This document shows, piece after piece, positions 1 to 12,800 of a stretch of 64,000 nucleotides of DNA (position 1 is the stretch's first letter; the number at the start of each line of letters is the position of its first letter). The position numbers and the translations under genes were made by a program. The notes under the pieces were generated by a model. It was given only the letters and a program-made list of their open reading frames with translations. It had not been told where the DNA came from and made no database searches. The stretch comes from Tubulanus polymorphus (Eukaryota; Nemertea; Palaeonemertea; Tubulaniformes; Tubulanidae). The DNA is taken from positions 10,414,278 through 10,478,277 of the forward strand of contig NC_134030.1 in the NCBI RefSeq assembly GCF_964204645.1, read 5' to 3'.

Positions 1-130
1 GAATTGTTAATCCGAGTGCTCTTTATTAAGTAAATACAATTAAGAAAATATTGGAATTTCAATTGAAAAACTCGTTAACCTTTTCTGTACCTCATTTCCA
101 AACCTGAAATTGTGTATATTAATTACTAGG

Positions 131-345
131 GCAGGCTGTATACAACGTGAACTGGAAAGCTCAATAACTGAAAATAAAACCCAGCTTGACTTAGATCAGT
201 TGATTTTTGTAACCCCCCCTCCACCATTTCTGACCAAAAGTTTTTCAACTAATCTGTTATTCTGTGTGTGTTCGGTCGTTTCCTGCTGAATGTCACAATT
301 TAGATACCAGACAAAAGGGTTAATTCTTTAGATACGAAATGTTTC
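131..345 (+). repeat. Dispersed direct repeat, paired with 2975-3185
   Basis: The stretch around GATCAGTTGATTTTTGTAAC, AACTAATCTGTTATTCTGTG and CACAATTTAGATACCAGACA recurs in the same orientation at about 2975-3185 with scattered mismatches. The two copies bracket the first partial gene's last exon. No coding frame is present. Class unknown. Confidence 0.6.
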
Positions 346-446
346 GAATCACTTATTGTGAACCTGGTTCTGGCAATTATTAGTTATTGCGGTATATTCG
401 TGAGTGTTGCTGGCAGTGCTAGAAAATACAATTGAATGATATAATC

Positions 447-825
447 AGAATTCCACATTAAAGACGAAGAAATTAAGTCGGAAAAGGTTTCCTTAGGCTG
501 GTAGTTTATTTGACATTTCGACTATAAACTTATAGTGATCTTCAGGAATACTGAACAAGCTAAAGAAGTTACAGTCTAAAGCAGATTTGATAAATCTGCT
601 TTAGCTTGTGACTATGTCATACCATTCCTTAGTTTGTATCATTTTTTATTACCGGGGTACTTAAAATTACCAGTAAGTCTCTTTGTTCTGGATTGTTTCC
701 TAATTTCTCTTGTAACTCAGTATTCCCGGAGATGACTATAAGTATATAGTCGAAACGTCGAATAAAACTACTAGCTCAAAGAAACATTTTCCGACAAAAT
801 TTTTTCGTCTTTACTGTGGAATTCT
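447..825. repeat. Inverted-repeat (foldback) MITE, GTCGAAACGTCGAAT family
   Basis: The ends are near-mirror images: AGAATTCCACATTAAAGACG at the left and its counterpart in inverse at 800-825, followed inward on both sides by TCGGAAAA and a GACGTTTCGACTATA-type block at about 515 and 750. The interior has no reading frame. Related full or partial copies are at about 27355-27560, 29340-29450, 38046-38160, 52116-52460 and 58660-58910. It sits in the intron upstream of the 932-1099 exon. Confidence 0.75.
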
Positions 826-931
826 CATGTTATATTATCATCACTCTATAGTGTTTTACCAATGGTGTACAGTTGAAATTGAAGACTTTATCATCGATTT
901 TTGACTTTTTTCCCATTAATTTTAATTACAG

Positions 932-1099
932 GGCAAACAGCACGTTTTCATAGATGACGAAAACTACTTCCAGATCTTCCCGCGCACATTTTTCGACGAC
1001 GAATCAGCTGCGTCTATGAGTCATATTTCCGTGGAGAACGTAGTGTTCGGAAAGCTGTTAAATCATCAGATTCATCGAAGGTTCATTTACTTAAAATAG
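932..1099 (+). CDS. Last exon of an unrecognised gene (5' part outside window or not found)
   Basis: A 168 bp stretch follows a good acceptor (pyrimidine-rich tract, then TTTTAATTACAG, ending at 931). In frame 1 it reads 55 codons to a TAG at 1097-1099. The peptide begins GKQHVFIDDENYFQIFP and ends HRRFIYLK. It is rich in aromatic and acidic residues with no membrane segment. Codon use is balanced, unlike the AT-rich flanks. The exon has no ATG of its own before the conserved-looking part, so upstream exons must exist; I see none in 1-930, which holds an inverted-repeat element. I do not recognise the family. The phase is inferred only from the open frame. A possible polyadenylation signal AATAAA lies at 2769-2774, but an earlier site cannot be ruled out. 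Confidence 0.55.
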   Translation, partial: GKQHVFIDDENYFQIFPRTFFDDESAASMSHISVENVVFGKLLNHQIHRRFIYLK

Positions 1100-3324
1100 T
1101 TGTTACTCAAGGAAATGAAGAAGTTGATTATAAGATACAAATAATTGATAATAACTGGATTATCAGAGATGACAATTTTGTGATACTTTTATAAGCTAGA
1201 ATTATAACACAAATTTACATTACGTTTTTTGATGAGATGTTGTAGAATTTGCTTACTAGGTAGCTAGGATTTCTTTGGTTTTTTGCCGATGTTTTTGTGG
1301 TCACAGTCAATTTACAGTATTAAAAATGACAGGTGTTTGTTGTTACTACTGATCACTGGGTAACATTTTTGCTTTAGTAGAAAAATGTGCATTCGTATGT
1401 TTGGTCTTACGTACCTTGAACATTGCGGTACTATCCAATTACGAAAAGATTGTGGATATACCCTGCTTCTGTGTGGAGTACTGGAAATTAGTACTGGTAT
1501 TGGTTTGATTGCAAGCTTTCAAGTGGCCCAACTTTTCCCTGCTTCATTGGTGAAGAAGAAGGTCCGTTTTTCCTTCTTTTTCCAAAAGATGCCAGTCCAA
1601 AAGAGATAAATATCGCAAATCTTTTGGAATGCTTATGTTAGCGTGTTTCAGATCTCCATATCCTTGGTGCAAGTTCTTGTACTGTCACCTGGGAAGGCGA
1701 TGCCAATTCCTATTTTAGTGCAACATATTTTCATGGTGAAAGAGTACCAGAAAATGATAGCTGAAGATATAGGAACATTCCTGTAGCATGGATAAAACAT
1801 TATTTGTGAGAGAATTCCTCGTCATCATTTTCAGATTTTTGGCTAATAGCCATAGTTTGACCTTGCGCCAAGCCTGTCTGAAAGATGGGCATTGAACATT
1901 TGTTAGATCAGTTAGAATTGTTGCCAAGTAAACATGTTACACTTCAAGACAAGTCTAAAATATTGATATCCATAATTTATCATTTCAAGTTTAGTTGTTA
2001 GTTTATCTATATTCAGTCCAGCCATCTAACATCCCTACTTTAGCCCTACCAAAAGAAAATTTGATCCCTACTTTTTTCAAAGGGATCACTTGACAGCCTG
2101 CGATTGTAACTTGTATTTTGAGCTTTTAACTTTGTAACTATCATTTTGAGCTATGTTTTAATGCAGTGATATTATGTTTGGTCAAATGCGATGTTTATAT
2201 TGCCTTTTTAATGAATATTGAAAATCCTAGGGATATATGTATTCCTACGCTTAGATGTATAGTACAATTTTATCAAATAGAAATGTAGGCATTGGTTATA
2301 GTCTAGAGCTAGCTACGGGTCATAATGGGGGCCCTGAAATTCGTTACAATTTTTCCAATTCATTCGATTCATCACTCCTCTGGGTTAAGCAGAATATTGT
2401 TTAATGCAATTTTCATGTTTGTTGAAGAAATCTTTCATGTATAATATAGGCCTAATGGTTAACCGCAGAACAAACCGCTAAGTAGGTGGGCTGAAGGATA
2501 AATGTTGAAAAGCTTTTCCGACTAAAACAGAGCCTATACCAAAGTACCTGAAAATCTTCAGAATTTTCCTGTATAAAGTCGTACTTAAACATGAGTTAGT
2601 AGTGATTTATAATACTTTATGATTATCAATATGATATCTCTGGTTCTCATTTTGTACATATCATGCCTATGTATGTATGTATCTCGAGTAATGGTGGATA
2701 TTTTATACTAAGAATGAAATATTGTCTGTCATGTATTTATTAAATTATTTGTCACACTTCACAATGATAATAAATATTTAGGCTTATTGCTCCATATTTG
2801 AATTCTTTTCCTTTGTATTTTTTCCGGGTTTAAACCTAAACCTCCCGAAACCTATGAACTAAAACCCCTTAGGTCTTATGTTTAGGGGTCTTAGGTTTAA
2901 TGACACCCGTATTTTTCCTTTTACTTGACCAATCCCTCAGAGGTGAAACGCTTCAAACACAGTGATCCATTGAGGTAACAATGGCAACTGGAAAGGTCCA
3001 CAACAGATATAGAGCCCAGCTTGGGTTTGATCAGTTGATTTCTGTAACCCTCACAATTTCTGAAAAAAAGTTTTTCAATTAATCTGTTATTCTGTTCGTT
3101 TGTTTACCCTGCCGAATGACACAATTTAGTGACCAGACAAAAAGGGTTTTAATTTATCAAATAAGAACTGTTTCAAATATGATTACTTACCTGGTTCTAG
3201 ATCCCAGTGAAGTAGCTACCTGAAAATCTTCAAGATACCAACATATTTCTGTATAAAGTTGTGCTAGAACGTAGGTATATGTAAGTATGTGTATCTAGTA
3301 ATGGTGGATATTTTATGCTAACTA

Positions 3325-4580
3325 GGGGTCCAGGGACACCATGCCCACTTGGGAAGTGGTTTCAAATGCTCAACAATCTAACAATTTCAATATTCAACGT
3401 CCCCTGGTGACCATTTACAAAAACTCACCACAATCATAGAACATGTCAGCAGCTACGATTTTGTAATTGATTGTGATAACAAAATATGCCTCGTTACCAA
3501 TTTAATATGGAAATACTAAGTCATTCTACTATTCAACGCCCCCTGGTGACCATATTCAAAACCCAATGACCTTGAGACTCACCACAATCATAGAACATGT
3601 CATGAACTACAACTTTGCAATTGATCATGGTAACAAAATATGCCTAGGTACCAATATAATAAGGAAATACTAAGTCATTCTACTATTCAACGCCCCCTGG
3701 TGACCATATTCAAAACCCAATGACCTTGAGACTCACCACAATCATAGAACATGTCATGAACTACAACTTTGCAATTGATCATGGTAACAAAATATGCCTA
3801 GGTACCAATATAATAAGGAAATACTAAGTTATTCTACTATTCAACGCCCCCTGGTGACCATATAGAAAAACTTATGTCCTTAAAACTCGCAACAATCATA
3901 GATGATGTCATGAGCTACAACTTTCTAATTGATTGTGGTATCAAAATACGCTTAGGTATCAATATAATGTGGAAAAACTTTTTCCCACGTACGAATGAGT
4001 ACTGGTTACACCAAGATGGCCGCCAATTGCGTCATAGTTGGCTGATGAAAATTACCTGTCTCAGGTATAAAACATCCCTTTCCAAAGAACACCCATCACA
4101 AATTGTAATGAGAAATGGCAAACCAGTAGGAAGCTACAGGACTCAGAATTCGGGCCAAAATTAACATTTTTGGGCACTAAAAAGGTCATAGGACGGCCAT
4201 CTTGAGTCCGACCGACCCAATGTTTGTTATGTTGATGGGCCCTGGGGGGATTCACATATATCCGAAAGATCAAGGTAATTGATCAAAGTGTCTTCAAAAT
4301 TTCCCTCAAAAAGTTCAAAAATGTGTAAAAAGTGCTGATTTTGGCAAACAACAATGGCTGCCAGTCGGCCATCTTGATTCTGACAGGGCCAGTTTTTGGG
4401 CTGAAGATGTGTCTAGGGTAGATACATGTGTAACCCAAATATCAAGACGTTACCTTGAAGCGTCTTCAAAACTTCCCAAAATAACTGGATTCCGTCTACG
4501 GATGGACGGACGAACGGACGGACGACGGACGAAAAGTGAACGCAATAGCCCGCTGGGACTAAAGTCCCAAGTGGGCTAAA
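3325..4580. mobile_element. Composite non-autonomous element with internal 154 bp tandem repeat
   Basis: The left end carries CATGCCCACTTGGGAAG and the right end GTCCCAAGTGGGCTAAAA, which are inversely related. Internally, CGCCCCCTGGTGACCAT recurs at 3537, 3691 and 3845 (period 154, copies two and three almost identical), with a diverged copy at 3398. Near the right end is a run of GGACGGACG units (about 4500-4535). Related pieces lie at about 21120-21440 (same orientation, including a GTGGGCTAAAA-type end) and at 32810-32995 (reverse orientation). No transposase is seen. Confidence 0.7.
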
Positions 4581-5077
4581 AAGGAAATATCCTATTTACA
4601 TGTATTTGTTAAATTGCGTATTTGTCACTCCGCAATAACGATATGCTTATCAATAATATATAATATGCTTATTGCTCCATATTTGAAATCTTTTCCTTCG
4701 TATCCTTTTACTTGACAGTTACATATTGCTATCTCCCGAGGTGAAACCCTTTATCACAGTTACCTATGAACCATTTAGGTTTTTTTTACTGCCAAGTATA
4801 GTGATAATTTATGAAGGAAATGAATTGACCGAATCGAAACAAAAAAAGAAATACAGAACTCTTTTCACTTAATTTAGATCAAATATTTGGTCCATTTAAT
4901 CCCGAACCATGTAAACTATTATTTGTAATTCGGATTTTACTTAATTTGAAGACATCTGGGCGCAGTTCCTAGTCATCCAACTCAGTGAGTTATACTATAG
5001 GTATTTAACACCAATCACCATAAACTTGGTTCTAATAGTGGATGTGTACAAACGTGCCTTCAATATAACAAGTAACA

Positions 5078-5254
5078 CAGTATAAACTCGCTTAATTCAG
5101 ATCGATTTTATTCAGATTTTCACTCATTTTGGACTAAAATCTCAGTCCCCACTAGGTTATTTCTAATGAAATGAGAGCACATAATTCGGATTAGATTTAA
5201 TCCGGACAAAATTTTCCAGTCACAGGTGATCCGAATTAGGCGAGTTCTACTGTA
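5078..5254. mobile_element. pogo-like MITE
   Basis: The ends are CAGTATAAACTCGCTTAATT and the inverse, ATTAGGCGAGTTCTACTG, flanked by TA. This matches the CAGT-GAACCTCG-TTA style of pogo/Tc1-type terminal repeats (family knowledge). The interior is made of TCCGGAT/ATTCGGAT words and has no frame. Confidence 0.6.
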
Positions 5255-5454
5255 CATGTGTTAAGCCTATCATTCGAAAAACTTCCTCACTCAGTTCTTA
5301 TTAATTTGCCCTCTTCAATTTTCAGTGTCCTCTCTTTATTTCCATGCCCTTCGTGAGAATTTACTGCTATACTCAAAACCTTTAAAACAATTTCTTTATA
5401 CTTCATGGCTATTTTCCATTCTTAAGGCCTCTAATAACCGTGTGTGGACATAAT

Positions 5455-5591
5455 CAGGGCCATACAGTGGGAGGCAGTTGCCCCCCCCAAGAAATTTTGG
5501 AAAGTGCCCTGTTTGCAAAATTATTGTTATATAAAATAGAAGTCCTTTTTCAGATTCTTGCCCCAAAATTCAAATACTAGGTACGGCCCTG
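5455..5591. mobile_element. Short hAT-like MITE
   Basis: Terminal repeats are CAGGGCCATAC on the left and GTACGGCCCTG on the right, 137 bp apart. CAGGGCCGTAC is a typical hAT-type end. I could not confirm an 8 bp target duplication by eye. Confidence 0.5.
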
Positions 5592-6241
5592 TGATGGCAC
5601 AAGGGACACATGTACATACAGTGAACTGAATATGTTCATTAAAACCGATAGTTCGTAATATCCGGTATAAAATTCATCAAATTGTCTTACTATATTTGTT
5701 ACTGGTATATGCGATGAATCGTTGTATCCGAGTTCGTTGTATTGAGGTTCCACCTGTCAAGGGATTCGAACCCACTAAGCTAAAGCCATTCCCCGAACCC
5801 CTTGACCTCACGAGTCGTTGCTAGCCGACCAGAATCCGGTCGTACCAATCACAGCGCTTGTAACAAACGACATTAGCTTCTATTGGTTTTCCCGTTTTAA
5901 TTGACCAATTAGCGAACGTTTTACCGAAGTAGGAAGTATTTCGCAAATCGATATATGATGTCATGCGTAACGGTGCCAGTAATGAAATCACGCGTCATGA
6001 GGCCAGATGGGGCTGGTGGAAGCGAGTTCAGGAGCGATACCGGACCCTGGCAAGCGAGGATGATTGAATATAGAGTCAGACGAGAGAAATGAAACTTATT
6101 TATACGCATCGCTTCAACGCCAGTTTAGAAAGCTAAACTTTTTATTTTTCCATCATTCATTCAAAAAAAAAAAAATTACAGCAAGGTCAATTACATTTCA
6201 TTAAATTAATAATTACAAAAACCACATCTACGCTAGCTCGT

Positions 6242-6330
6242 TGAACCCGGGTTTCAATATACCCAGTTCCACGGTTCATGGTAAATGAACCCGGGTTTCA
6301 ATGTACCCAGTTCCACGGTTCATGGTAAAT
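6242..6330 (+). repeat. 44 bp tandem duplication
   Basis: The unit beginning TGAACCCGGGTTTCAAT recurs at 6286 with one or two mismatches. Confidence 0.85.
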
Positions 6331-6801
6331 TTCCAATAATTGTAGGGTTAAAATTAGTTATTCACTGAAAACTGTACTACCGTGGTTGTTACACGAAATA
6401 TCAGATTAGTAACATAAATAACTACTTGAAAATAACAAAGTTTAGTAACAACCGGTCGGCTTTTTTACGTTTTCGCGCGAACACCTGCTGCAAAGATCTA
6501 TGTACTCGTTGAGAACCGTCCAAATACATTTTGAGTAGTAGTCACGACGGACGGTGCAACAGCAGCGGCAGCAGGCAAGCAGAGATCTTCATACCGTCCA
6601 CGTATGTTAATTCGTCAGTCGACAACATCTGGCGACGAACAAGGTCAAATGCGTATTATTGATAGGCGCACGAGCAATTCGAAATCGAAACATTTTCTAC
6701 CAGTTGACGAAGAGACATCAGCGACGTCTAGATATACCGCTATATGTTTATATATACAAGAAGTGTCAATGGAGCACATGAACTAACGCGTGCGGTTATT
6801 C

Positions 6802-9800
6802 TCAAGGAAACCCGTCGAAGTCCTCGTCGGCGATTTCCTTAGCGCTTTCTAACTCTTGTTGCTCTCTTTCTCGCCGATCCTACAAGAAAAGAATTACGAT
6901 CGAAATTATCGACGGTTAGGTTTTTATACGAATTCCGGCGCTGTTGCACGCGGGTTAACTGTTCGATCTTTGATCAGTCATTCTACGAACACGCGGAATA
7001 ACGAAGTCCATTATAACGCCCGTGGTCGCTCTTAATGCTAAAAATCTTTCCGAGAACGCGAATATACACCAAATCTAACCGGAATCTTACCATAATCAAA
7101 TTTGTAACTTTTCTGATATTTCCCCGACTCTTCACCATATTTCCATGATAGAATTAGAAGTTATTCTAAGTGGGGCTCATTTCTTCTGAAAAGGTTCTTG
7201 TACAACTTGTACCACTCTTTGTACCGCCAGCAAGGATGAATACAAGACACCAGGACATCAAAATTCCCTAATTTTGCCCCAACTTTGAACGAGTCGAGAG
7301 TTCCCTGATTCCCGCAGGCAAAAAGTAAATCTGTATCTGTAAGATCGGCGAAATTTTCTGAGTCCCGATGGTGGTGTTATAACAGACTTCAGGTGTAATA
7401 CTAATTTGAATTTTTGATTCTTTCAACGACCTCCAGCTATTTAGCTAACAAATGGATGAAACCTTGAGGAAAATTGAAAAATATTCGCACTAATCGAAAA
7501 TTGCCATTTTAGTATACCGGTACTCAAATACGATAAACCTTTTCATCCAGATCAGATTCTTCTTAGCAAGGAAATTTCATTTAATACTTTTACAATCAAT
7601 TCAAACACGAACTGAGTTTTTATTAGTGCTATTAATCAAAAGTAATAAATAAGTTACTTTTATTAGAACGCAATGAACGGATGAAAAAATAATAGAGATT
7701 TTCGACGACGGCCTACCAAAATAAATCATACGCACCATCGATCTAGGTAAAGAATACATATTGAACTTTACGAAATGGCATAAAATTACTGATAGCGTTT
7801 CATGATAATAAAAAAATATATTTCACTGAATATTTCTAGATATTGATTAAGGAAAAGCCATTTAATGTCTTTTGGCCACATTACACGGTAGACATCGCTT
7901 GCGCAGTTTGCAACCTGGAACTGACCCTCACAGACATACTCTTCAACCATTATTCCAGTTTCTGATCATCCAAGCTTTCAGAAGTTCACCTCAACAAGAT
8001 ATTTTAGATTGAAAATGAACTTATGAATGAACTAAATGCACATTATATCATTTTTGTCACCACACTTTCAATTAGTGATCAAGACTTCACACTTCTGAAA
8101 GGTTTCAATTGTACTCTTCTACTCTTTTTTCTTTGCATTCATTTCGACCAAAATACGCTTTACCTATTTCAGGGTTCCAGTTGCTCAAAAGTTGGTTAAG
8201 AGTTAATCCTTTCAGTGCACCTACACCACAGTGGGATGTATAAATCGGTGGATTTCGCTAGTACACCGCATCTTGGTGCGTGGATGTTATCAGTAATTAG
8301 TTGGTTGTCATCTTTAATGAAAGATGGCAACGTCTGTCAAATGTATAGTGAAATATTAGTAACTAACGATACACTGCAACGCGATGTAGAAGCACCGAAA
8401 CGGTACGCATGTTATTCCCCACACTGCGGTGGAATTTCATAAAATTTTCAATCTCATACATCTCTGTCACTTTCAGTATCAATAAGTCAGCATTGTAAGG
8501 GTTAACCAGCGGATAAATACCATAGTGAAAATTGAATTTGCTTTGTTACGAGGTTATTTGTCCACCAGTTTAACTCCACTAACCAACTTTTGGGCAACCA
8601 GCCTCAGAACAGCGTAATCTGTTAACCAGACAGTAAGCCTGTAAAGAGTTTCTAAAGTTCTGGATTTGCCATCCCTAAACCAGAATGCATTTGATTGAAA
8701 CCTGGCTTAAATGTCAGAGGCGAATATCTGAATGAATGGGGTGGTTCCAGGTAGCAGCAGCTGAGCGGAATTGTTTGACATGCTTGTTTGTCGGACAGAA
8801 CACACTTTTTGTATACAAGAATATTTCAACAAATATCTGAGTGCATTAAGATTAACTGTATCAGCCATCTTTAAGTGAAGTGTCACATAGATTTTGGGAA
8901 TTTGCGACACTATGTTCTCATTTTAAAATATTGGGTGGTCGAGAAAATATGGTTGCGCGACATTATAAGGGAGAATAGATCGAAAATCATTCATTAGTTT
9001 TCCATTTCTCTTTCTTACCTCGGCTGATTCTAAATCCTTATTGTACGACTTCGGTGGAAACCTCATAGCCTGAAACAGAGACGATCGTCATAATTAGTTC
9101 ATTTACTACGAGCAAACTCAGTGGATCCTCACTTGCCACAAGTGGAATCGTTGATTGGTCCCCCATAATACGGTCAGATTGCACGGGTGGCCACTTTCCT
9201 CTCAAATCCCCTGATTTATTTATGTGATAACACGCAAAATTCCCTGAGTGAATCAGAGAAATTTTTCGGTTTAAAATGTAACAATTCATTCATTTTTCAA
9301 TGAGTCTCGAACTGGTAAAGTAACACGAATCAGGGATGATTCATTTATAACCGTATTTTCCGGCCAATAAGCCGACTCGGCCAATAAGCCGAGGGCAGTT
9401 TTTTAGCCTAAAATACATGGATTTCATAAAGCTTCGCCCAATAAGCCGAGGCCCTTCATCAGAGATTTTAATTCACTGATTTGTCAATTAGTTCGTCTTT
9501 GACGATTTAAGAGGCTGACAGTAGCGCCCGCCGATGTGTGAGAGTGCTGTGTATACTATCATCGCCGAGTGACTGTGCTATATATAGACTCACTCAGCTG
9601 ATTACTATACACACAGCCATACAAGCAGTACTCGGCTCACTGCTGATTTGCATATATACTAATGTATGAACTGACACGTGGTAGTACGATGAACTCGTGT
9701 GTTATATAAATGTATACCATTGCCGCTGTGCGGTGATGGAACAATCAAAGTAAAAATAAAATAGTTCAAAATAGATTATAATTGGTAGTAAATAATGACC

Positions 9801-12800
9801 TCAAATAAATATCGACCACTTTTCTTGATTTTGACGATCATTGAGAGCATATGAGTAGCATAGATCAGGAAGTGATTTTTTATGTCAGATCGTATCCGCC
9901 CAATAAGCCGATCACGATATTTTGGGTAAAAATCTAAGGCTAGAAAATCGGCTTATTGGCCAGAAAATACGGTACATACACATACAATTTGAATTTTTCA
10001 TCATTCCCCCCCATGTACCCCAAAATCAGTCATTTTTTATCACATTAAGCATTATAGCATGTAATTGCACTGACCCCTCCCCTTCCCCAAGTGTGTATGT
10101 AATAAATGAATGACCCCTCATCCGAATTGTCAAATTCCCCGAGTTTTCCTACATTTTTCTGGATTCTAGGACAAATGCCCCCCCCCCCGAATAAAATCCC
10201 TTTTGATTTGGATTAACACCACCTAAATACTTTACTTAGAAATTCATTTGCATATTATTGAATATAGATTTATAAGATATAGAATTACTGATGTTGTGTG
10301 CAGATCAAAAACTTTAAATCAGCCCTTGTGTAATCATAATTCACTTACCAAATTAAGTTAACTTAAACTTAATAAGTCCACTCATTAGTGCATTAGTTAA
10401 CGTTGGCGGATTTATTGGAATTCGTTTTAGAGTTTCTTTAGCCAATCAAAAACTTCAAAGCAGTCCTAATTAGTTAGAATTAGTTCACTTTGTCTAATTA
10501 ATTTGAAATAAATATCAGTGTTACTTTAAGATTAAAAAGATTTAATTTGGAGGGGCAATTGTCCGGGGGCAGTTGTCCGGGGGGGCAATTGTCCTGATCC
10601 CTTTTTTCTGATTCCCCCCCCGAGTATGGCAGGTTTTCCAGGTCAGCAGCCACACTGCGGTTGCACACGTTGAAACTTACTTTGACCGACTGATTATGTA
10701 TATCTAGACAGAATGTGATTCGCTGATGGAAGGCGGCCATCGGTTCACGCGTACTGTATATATCGATGTTCTCTTTTGACTGTACGTAGCCCTTCTCGTG
10801 GTCGATGGTAGCTTCGATCACTCCATCACGAATTGCCTGTAACAAAAACATAAACGAATGTTATCATCGTCCACTTCAAGGATTTGTACGTACGTAGTAA
10901 CAGGCGACGTGATCACACAAACATTTTCAATCAAGGCCAAACATTAACACGGGTGCCAAATGGCCGGTGCTGGTTTTATGACCAAAACCTAATTATAGCG
11001 AGGGTCAAATTATTGTGCATGAATTGCAACTGGTTCTTGAAGTGACTCACTGCGCTTTTTCATAGCATTTGTTTAGTATCGAGTGAGCAGTTTAATTAGT
11101 GGTCTAATTAGGCACGGGCTAAATTTTACTTTGGTCTGATCCGGCTATAGCATATCCTTGTCTTAAAATGAAACCAATAAAAATAATAATAAATAATAAT
11201 CAATCATAATTCACTGTATCTATCTACAGCTTTGGCACCACCTGACTTTTTTTTTCAGCCAACTGCATAAGTCTAGACATACGTGTCACCTACAAACCAC
11301 GCACCTTAGCTACGATGAATTCGGCATCTTCCGGACTATCCAGTTGTAATTTCTGAGCAATATCGGACAGAGAAATCCTTGAGTACGACAGATTGATCAT
11401 TCGGACGCCCGTTTTGATGACGTTATGGCGTAATCTGATGATCAACGTATATGTGTGCTCAGCCTGGAACTTCGCTCCGAATTTCTCCAACACTTCGTTG
11501 AACTTTGCCAAATTACCAGTGCGCACAGCTGAAAACATATAATCAAACGATTTTACCACATAGCCAATCATCACAAGAGGCACATTAGAGATTAATTTAT
11601 TTCTCTACTTGGGTGTTTAATAGTCATTGATAGATGATGTATTGAAAAGTTCATTCGATTTTGATTGAATTATAAGGAAGCATCCCTACAGATCAGTCGC
11701 TACTGGACATGAGGAGTTTTGATGGGAGAAAATTTCATATTTCAAGGAAGCTCCTGCATCACTTTTAAATCCCTATTATGATAGAATACACCTATATCGG
11801 TACTGTTTATATCGGTAAACCGCTTATTTGTTGGTTTTATATCCACATTTTTATCTTTGACGCGTTTAACAAGGTTTCTTCTTTAAGGTTACAAAAAGAT
11901 CCTGGTTCCAACTTTACTGATCTAGGCGTAGTCTAATGTACGACTTCCTAAGTATCTTTTTTCGATTTTCTAAAAATTGAACGAGTTTACAAGGAGCTTC
12001 CAACATTTTACTAAAATTAAGTTGAGTTTCAAGCAATTCAAGAGCATTTTCCATCTAGAAGGAGTTTTTATGGAATCAAGTAGTCCTATGGACCCTGTGT
12101 AGACGAAATTGAAGCGTGGGTAATGGTGTATCTACTAGTGCAACTAGCGGAAAACAGATTGCAACAGTAGCATTGCCGGTAGTCGTTTCATATTTCATTT
12201 TACTTTTTCAAACGAGTTCGGACATTTTTTTTGTCTACCTTGAGTAAGCTGGAAGTACGGAGCTAGCGTTTTCTTCAACGACGTCTGTCTGAATACGGAG
12301 CGTTCAGGAATTTCCCCCAGCAACAATTCGACGACGATGAGAACTTTCTGAACGGTTTGTTTGAATCCGACGGCCGTCTGCTGCGGCGCTTTCCTCATCG
12401 CCGTCAGTAAGTGTTTATGAGCCTCCGAGTACTCCAACTGCATAGCTTTGATTCTTCCTAGAATATGGAAATAACATCGATGATACACTATATCTTCATT
12501 ACCAGTACCCGTCACAGTGGCCACTTTCTGCTATTTACCGCCCCCTGTTTCCCTTTTTTTCATATATTTTCATCATTCATCATTTATGAAATTTGAGAAA
12601 TCATGGCTCTAAGTTTCAATTGAATTTGAGAAATCTGGCATCGTTGTCTAATGGACATTGTTGGCATTTTCGCCTTGCTACAGGCAAAATCCTTTATTGC
12701 GCTTATCGACTGCGGTGTCCTCATTAACACTTTCATTGTGTTTACACCATAGCGCGGTGTATAGATCAATGATGACCTTTGCTAGTACACCGCGTATTAA

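Larger units (their letters stand above)
1100..6801. other. Intergenic region, repeat-filled
   Basis: No gene is supported here. It contains the 3' side of the first partial gene, the second copy of the 131-345 repeat, a 1.25 kb composite element (3325-4580), small MITEs at 5078-5254 and 5455-5591, a tRNA-like B-box remnant near 5765 and a 44 bp tandem duplication (6242-6330). A TTTATT at 6141-6146 reads AATAAA on the minus strand and is a candidate, though distant, polyadenylation signal for PSMD3. Confidence 0.6.
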
